Source: Pseudisothecium myosuroides
Lineage: Eukaryota > Streptophyta > Bryopsida > Hypnales > Lembophyllaceae
NCBI GenBank assembly: GCA_951799445.1
Contig: OX637287.1
Location: 51,923,724-51,987,723 of the forward strand
Reading direction: 5' to 3'
DNA length: 64,000 nt
How positions within the stretch are numbered: position 1 is the stretch's first letter; every line of letters begins with the position of its first letter. A model generated the notes under the pieces. The model saw only the letters and a program-made list of their open reading frames with translations. It searched no databases and was not told the DNA's origin. Position numbers and translations under genes: made by a program. Below are positions 58,870 through 64,000 of this stretch, in pieces.

Positions 58870-59468
58870 GCGATTTCAAAGTCACTTTTATTAACACTGT
58901 CCTAACCACTCCCAACATCAAGTAGCAATCACCCATACAAATTCGTGAAGAGGTAACACAAAACGTCCTCTTTCTCGTTGCTTCTGCTGCCCCCGATTCA
59001 GTCGCAGCCAACCTAATCGAAAATAAAACGTACATGCAAAATGCACAGACGTTCACCTTAACCGAAAAAATACACCTCTTCAACTTATTTATATGAAACT
59101 CGGAGCACACCAGACATGACTCGCGTCCACGCAGTAAAATATTCACCAAAGCGATAGTGTTACACGGAAGACCAATACGTTTCAGTTCACAGTGACTAGT
59201 TTGGACACCAAATGAATCCCATTCAGAGCAACTAAGTTGATGTGAAGTATGTCTTCGACTCTTCAGTGGAGTGAGTATAAAGTAGCCATTGACAAGAGCA
59301 GGATGGCAATGTACTGTACAGCTCTGGATGCGGTACTCCCTCTGTACTGTACAGTGGAGTCGGTAGGCTCGAGGGGAGCTCCTCCAGAGGATAAGCTATT
59401 GAACATGGGTATTCGACTAATCCCCAAACATGAAAAGCAATTTCATGCTTGACATCTGGGGTGCAGTG
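58870..59468. other. 3' flank of the annexin gene
   Basis: Probably includes the annexin 3'UTR. Small ORFs here have no family signal. Confidence 0.5.
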
Positions 59469-62400
59469 TTACATCTGGAACGAACCCTGACCACTTGATC
59501 TTCGACTATAATAAGAGACTACTGAGCCATTGTGTGAGCTAGTGGATGGGCGACGAGACCCACTGGATCTAGGACTGTAAAAAGACGCTGAACCGTTCGA
59601 AGTCCTTGGGCTAAACAAACCTAGGTCGCCAGGTCCAACAAGGGTGAGTAGGAAGTATCGGTAGTTTCCAGCTGTGTCATTAGCAATCATCTCCTCTAAT
59701 AATCGCTTACATTCGTTCGTAAACTCCAACTTGATATATTGCATATCGACCTCGGCTCGAGTTGTTACCACCCGGATCAGGGCATCATCATCAGTTCCTG
59801 CTCCTCCTAGTGCAGCATAAAGCTCCTGAGAGACCACTCATACAAAAATAAGTTAGAATAGTCGTATACACTTCATGTATCAATCATCTCATTTGGGTCA
59901 ACAAGTTTCAAAGCCAAATCAGCTGCCAAAAAGGTATTCAAGAGAAGTAGAATGATGCAATCTAGGATATAACTGCTACACGGTATATTGAGCCTCCACT
60001 CACATACGAACGACCAGGTGCTTGACTAGAAACAAATTAGCTAGGCAGCATGCGGCCAAATGCCCGTAAAGTTCACGTAAATTTTCAAAATCCCCCTCTG
60101 GAGAAAACTTAAATAGAAGAGCCTCCATTTTGAGTAAGTACCTCAGCATAAAATTTTGCTGGTTGGCGGAAACACATCACACTGTATCTCAGCGCTTGTT
60201 CAAAATCTCCAGAATTCTCCCTAAGTAAGGACTGCAGACACAGACTTGAGATTCAGCATGCAATGTTCATCAACAACAAAGATTCAAAAATAGACAAGTA
60301 ATAGCGAACAATGTTAGCGAAGTATAGAATGACAGTGTCAAGAAAATTGAAAAAGATCAAGGAAAGACCAACCTGCTCGAATTCTTGGCCATAGTGCTGA
60401 TGATAGTAATTCAAAGTGGCAGTCAGTTGCTGATGACTCCGGGTGCAAAAAATGCGGATCAAAGTGTCCTCTTTACTTACTTTTCCTATGAACACCTTAT
60501 TAAGTTGGTGTGCGTCATTCAAAGCGATGTGTCTGTCAACAGCTGTGTTCTCAGGTCGATTTCCACGAACAAGAGCCAACATAAGCTGCAGATTATCCAA
60601 ATCAACCCAAGTGAGCACCTAAACTGGCAAAGAACGAAAACAATTAACCCTAAATGCCCAAGCCACCACATTTTGGTGTTGCCAAAACGTTGAAGTGAAG
60701 TAAAATCTTACCAAATTGCTATTATTAGTCTTTTCTTTTAGACACGTCATCACTGGAGTCTATTTTAAGCATTAAAACTATTTTGAAAAAAGATTATTTA
60801 TACTTTTTCTTTTCAAGATTCTAGGCAAAGGGGGCCATTGCAAGATTAAGTTCTCTTGAGTTAAGAGCTCATGAGAATGAGCCTCAAAAACAAAGGAATT
60901 TGAGGAAAATATCACATTGCAAATTCTTTTGAAAAACTTGTAGAGTAGATTTTGGAATGGGATAAATGGACAATGGCAATATGTGCTCTTTCCTATAATC
61001 TTAGGTTTTTACCTGCCAAGATGTTAGATTTGACATCTAAATAGAGGATTGAAAGACTTGGAACATCTTCCAAATTTATAAATACCTTGTGATCAAACAC
61101 TGTAATCTTTTGATCCATATGAGATACTGTTGTGCTTTCTTTTTCCATAACTCAACTTGTTTAAGATCCTACGACTACAATTTGAACAAAGTTGTTGAAT
61201 TCATCAAATCTTTTACATTTCGATTTGTATAATACATGCTCCAAGATTAAGTGTGAGGTTAGAAGCTGAGAAACTCGAAAGGAAAACTATTTTCATTATT
61301 ACCTCCAATTCTGCTTTGGAAGAGGGCGATAAGGGATGGGCACAAACTCAAGCCACTAATGGTAATATTTCTACAGCTAATGTATTTCTACAAAGGATGC
61401 ACATCGACAAAGAACTGCCTGGTCTACAGTTTTTTCTTTCACAGCAAGTGCCCATCATCTGAAAGATGAGAACTCACCTTTGTAATACTCGTTAATCGCT
61501 TAGGAACCTCTTTCACCTTAGGTTCACCCCCACGCCAAAATGCCCACTTGTTCTGACCCATCCAACGAGGTTCAATCACTGTGAGTCATTTGCAGAAAGT
61601 CACGGGTTCCATACATTGCAGAGCAATCAAAGTTTCACAATTGAAACAGGCATATGAGACTCTGTAGAAAAAGAAAACGTATGCGATCCAATAACAGGCA
61701 TATGCAGACGTTAAAGTAATCGAAAAAATGAAAGAGATGCTATATTGACTACCAATAACCACTGTCGATGTTAGATAAAACACTGCTGCCTGCCCTGGAC
61801 CAGATTGACGCCAATGATACTGAAGTACCGGACAATACTCGTTCAAAAAGACTGCTTACCCTTTGCTGGAACTCCAAGAAATGGGAATCAGTACCATCGA
61901 TGTGGTGCTCTAGAGTCTGATTAAACATGGTATAGTACGCTTGCTTGATCAAGTATATTTGAGCAGAGTTCCGTGTGCAGACTATCCCAATAAGGGCACG
62001 ATCAGCCTTTCGTCCTCCCACTTTCATCAATTCATACAAAAGTATAGCATCGCGCTCAGCCGAATCCATCATCCAAAGCAATATACATTTCTGTATCCAT
62101 CCACACCATCACATAACCCACTGAGAAAGCAATCCTCTAAAACGACTTTCTTTCATATGACCCTCCTCTTCAGCGATGCCTAGTTACAAAAGAACATGAA
62201 AAGTAATGGTGTCATCCAAGCCATGGATTCTCTGTAAAGGTTTCTCTCTTTCTTCTAAACGAAAGGCAGTCCGAAGCAGCCGGATTTAACATTTAACATC
62301 TACAGAAATTGTTGAAAATCTGACCTCAAGTTTACCACTCAGGGATTGCTTGAGACGTTTATGCAAGCTCTCTCCATAAACTGTCTGATAGGCCTGCGCA

Positions 62401-62657
62401 ATCTCCATCCGCTGCGCCTGCGTTCTCCTGCCTAGAATTTCAATAACCCTCTTCTCATTGCATCCAAGCCCTGTGTTACAACCACATCCGAATGTCACGC
62501 TTGATGAGATCTAAAGAGCCTCTCTCCAATCCCACCCCTTCAAACCTAGAATGCATTGGCGAAACTTCATACAACTGGATATACCTTTGAAAGCGGCACG
62601 GAGATCTTTACAATCCTCTTGGGTATTGAAATAGGGTGGCAAAGTTAATGTTCCCAT
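59469..62657 (-). CDS. Annexin with C-terminal Ser/Arg-rich extension, six exons
   Basis: Annexins bind acidic membranes with calcium and act in exocytosis and stress signalling. Exons on the minus strand: 62657-62585, 62470-62325, 62090-61860, 60585-60373, 60231-60142 and 59825-59469; 1110 nt, 369 residues plus stop. All joins are GT/AG in frame. Start MGTLTLPPYFNTQEDCKDLR fits the family. Repeat 1 has FKGLGCNEKRVIEILGRRTQ, with GLGCNE in place of GWGTNE; repeats 2 (VGGRKADRALIGIVCTRN) and 3 (KVSKEDTLIRIFCTRSHQQ) lack the GxGT calcium loop; repeat 4 keeps GGAGTDDDALIRVVTTRAE. A normal plant annexin ends soon after LLTLVGPGD; here some 50 further residues follow (SPRTSNGSASFYSPRSSGSR, then YSRRSSGQGSFQM). 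Intron 3 holds a TTAA-element relic. Confidence 0.95.
60648..61245 (+). mobile_element. TTAA element copy E (truncated) in annexin intron 3
   Basis: It begins TTAACCCTAAATGCCCAAGC (60644 on) and parallels copy A over about 600 bp in the same orientation: TTTTGGTGTTGCCAAAACG, CATTGCAAGATTAAG, GAGAATGAGCCTCAAA and TAGAGTAGATTTTGGAA all have counterparts. The right-hand terminal repeat seems lost after GCTCCAA (about 61238). Confidence 0.75.
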
Positions 62658-64000
62658 AGTCGCTTCCTCAGTCTCCCGTTCAATATCACCCTCCCTTATA
62701 CGCAGCTAGAGTAATATAGGATTCGCGCACCATGTAGAACCCAAGGTGAACCTTTCTAGAAATCCAAAATGACAACCCTCCACCTGAAAGGCATCCTGGG
62801 AATCCTTGCAATCCTAGTAGACCCTCACATCACCTCCAATTCTGTTGCCCGCCCACCACTGGCAGCGGAGAAACGCCATGACTACAGACCTCGCTTGCAC
62901 CCGGCTCGCATCAGAGACCCGTTCTCCAGGAGAAATCAACATGGGCTTTGTGCATGGAAAGCAAAAATAATTCGGAAGGAAGAGATATGCAAACGGTTGG
63001 CGACAACTCCTCGAAACAAAAAATGAATCCTGAATTCAGAGACGTGCACAAGCACCTTTGTGAAAAGTGGAGGGAAAACCCGAACAGGGACTCAGGCATG
63101 AATCTTCTTAGCCCTAAAAGTCCAATTCGTTTCAAGAATCTGAGAGTTCTGTAAGGCCACTGCTCCTCCTAGAAAACCAACAGCTCCGCGTCTCTGCCGA
63201 AAGGGATTGTACTACCCCTCCATCCTGCACACAAAAAAACTCGCGAGCGTGCGGACAACTCCCCTCATGAGAGTCACATCAGACCCACTCCCCCCCCCCC
63301 CCTGAAGAAGCTCCCAGCGAAGGCTTCATCCGCAGATAGCAGCGAACTCCAAACCGTGCCAATGGAAACATGCGAGCCCACGAAGCAGCTGCTTCCCCGG
63401 ACTCCCCACCTGCACTAAGCAAAGCTTCAGCTAATCACTTGGGTCCGCAGTTGAGAAGCTGCCTGAGCTCCGCTAAGCTTCCGAAGCTACTCTACTCTAC
63501 CCAACCAGTCTCCCCAGCCAGGGCAGGGCAGTGCTCCATCCCGTCGCCACATTGGATAGCCAGCGGGCCAGTCCCGCCTGGTGTGTCACGCGGGCGACGA
63601 GCCGGCATTGGACGCCGGGGGCGCGGGCGGGGCAAGCTGCAATGTGGACAAAGCCTGAGCACTCATGACAGGGGGGACCTCGGGAGCGTGGGATTGGAAG
63701 CGCCCAATTCAGGGGATCACAAAGCAAGGGAAAGGAGGAGTTCCAGGGTGAGGAGGGAGAAGTGAAAAGCAGACAACTGAAGCCAGAAAAAAATGCCTAG
63801 AGACTGCACCCACTACAGTACTGAGCGAGCCAGCCTTGGAAATGAAGGAATTAAGTGAGTATTATTATTCTAAGTGGGCACACTTCACAATTCCTCAGTT
63901 CATTCTGTGCCGGGCTGCCGGCCTTCTGTCCTCGTGCAAGGGAAGCCTGCCGCCGGCCTGGGACGGGGTCATTTTCCGGTAATAAGCCAGAGAGAGCCTA
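62658..64000. other. Upstream region of the annexin gene
   Basis: This should contain the promoter and leader of the minus-strand annexin. A C-tract (about 63289-63302) and a GC-rich part (63350-63770) are visible. Plus-strand frames such as 63370-63765 are probably by-products of GC content. Confidence 0.5.

Noticed and set aside
61460..61600. Minus-strand stretch KWAFWRGGEPKVKEVPKR in annexin intron 3
   Set aside because: Looked like an extra exon, but exons 3 and 4 join in frame and complete the annexin repeat without it.
63370..63765. 131-codon plus-strand frame in GC-rich DNA
   Set aside because: Low-complexity Arg/Gly/Ser/Pro composition in the annexin upstream region, and an overlapping frame on the other strand.

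Overview
The window reads as nuclear DNA of a land plant with a repeat-rich genome. The recognisable proteins are plant-type (RCE1-like NEDD8-conjugating enzyme, dolichol kinase, NAA50, annexin, an AGO1-type Argonaute relic), introns are short to moderate (about 0.2-1.3 kb) with GT/AG borders, and genes are sparse among AT-rich mobile DNA. I favour a non-seed plant (bryophyte, lycophyte or fern grade), but the sequence alone does not settle the lineage.

Layout. 1-3.2 kb: a dead Tc1/mariner transposase and an old repeat split by a TTAA-flanked element. 4.0-6.4 kb (minus): UBC12/RCE1, five coding exons and a probable 5'UTR intron. 7-11.7 kb: a long AT microsatellite, a second TTAA element and AT-rich spacer. 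11.8-13.5 kb (minus): intronless dolichol kinase. 14-17.6 kb: gene-free. 17.6-19.0 kb (minus): NAA50, three exons, minisatellite upstream. 20.0-22.6 kb: two CACTA-like non-autonomous elements. 22.9-35.0 kb: a candidate 12.15 kb TA-flanked TIR element carrying a Fot/pogo-type transposase frame plus decayed Argonaute and histone H2A gene pieces. 36.8-37.4 kb: third TTAA element. 40.5-47.7 kb: TA-flanked TIR element holding a very young Ty1/copia element (identical LTRs, 5-bp target duplication, open 1481-codon frame that lacks part of integrase). 48.5-58.2 kb: a small-MITE family, an Emigrant-like MITE and a two-exon SRPBCC/polyketide-cyclase-like gene. 58.2-58.9 kb: fourth TTAA element. 59.5-62.7 kb (minus): six-exon annexin with an extra Ser/Arg-rich tail and a fifth TTAA element in an intron.

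The host genes are unrelated housekeeping functions (neddylation, dolichyl phosphate supply, N-terminal acetylation, membrane binding) and do not form a cluster. The main novelty is in the mobile DNA: (i) the candidate gene-carrying Fot/pogo element, and (ii) a family of short elements with CCCYTAAA-type inverted repeats, flanked by TTAA at both ends in four members, with a related empty site in the same window. That target is characteristic of piggyBac-type transposition, which I understand to be rarely reported in land plants.

All exon joins were made by eye from reading frame, splice consensus and family conservation; none is backed by transcripts.
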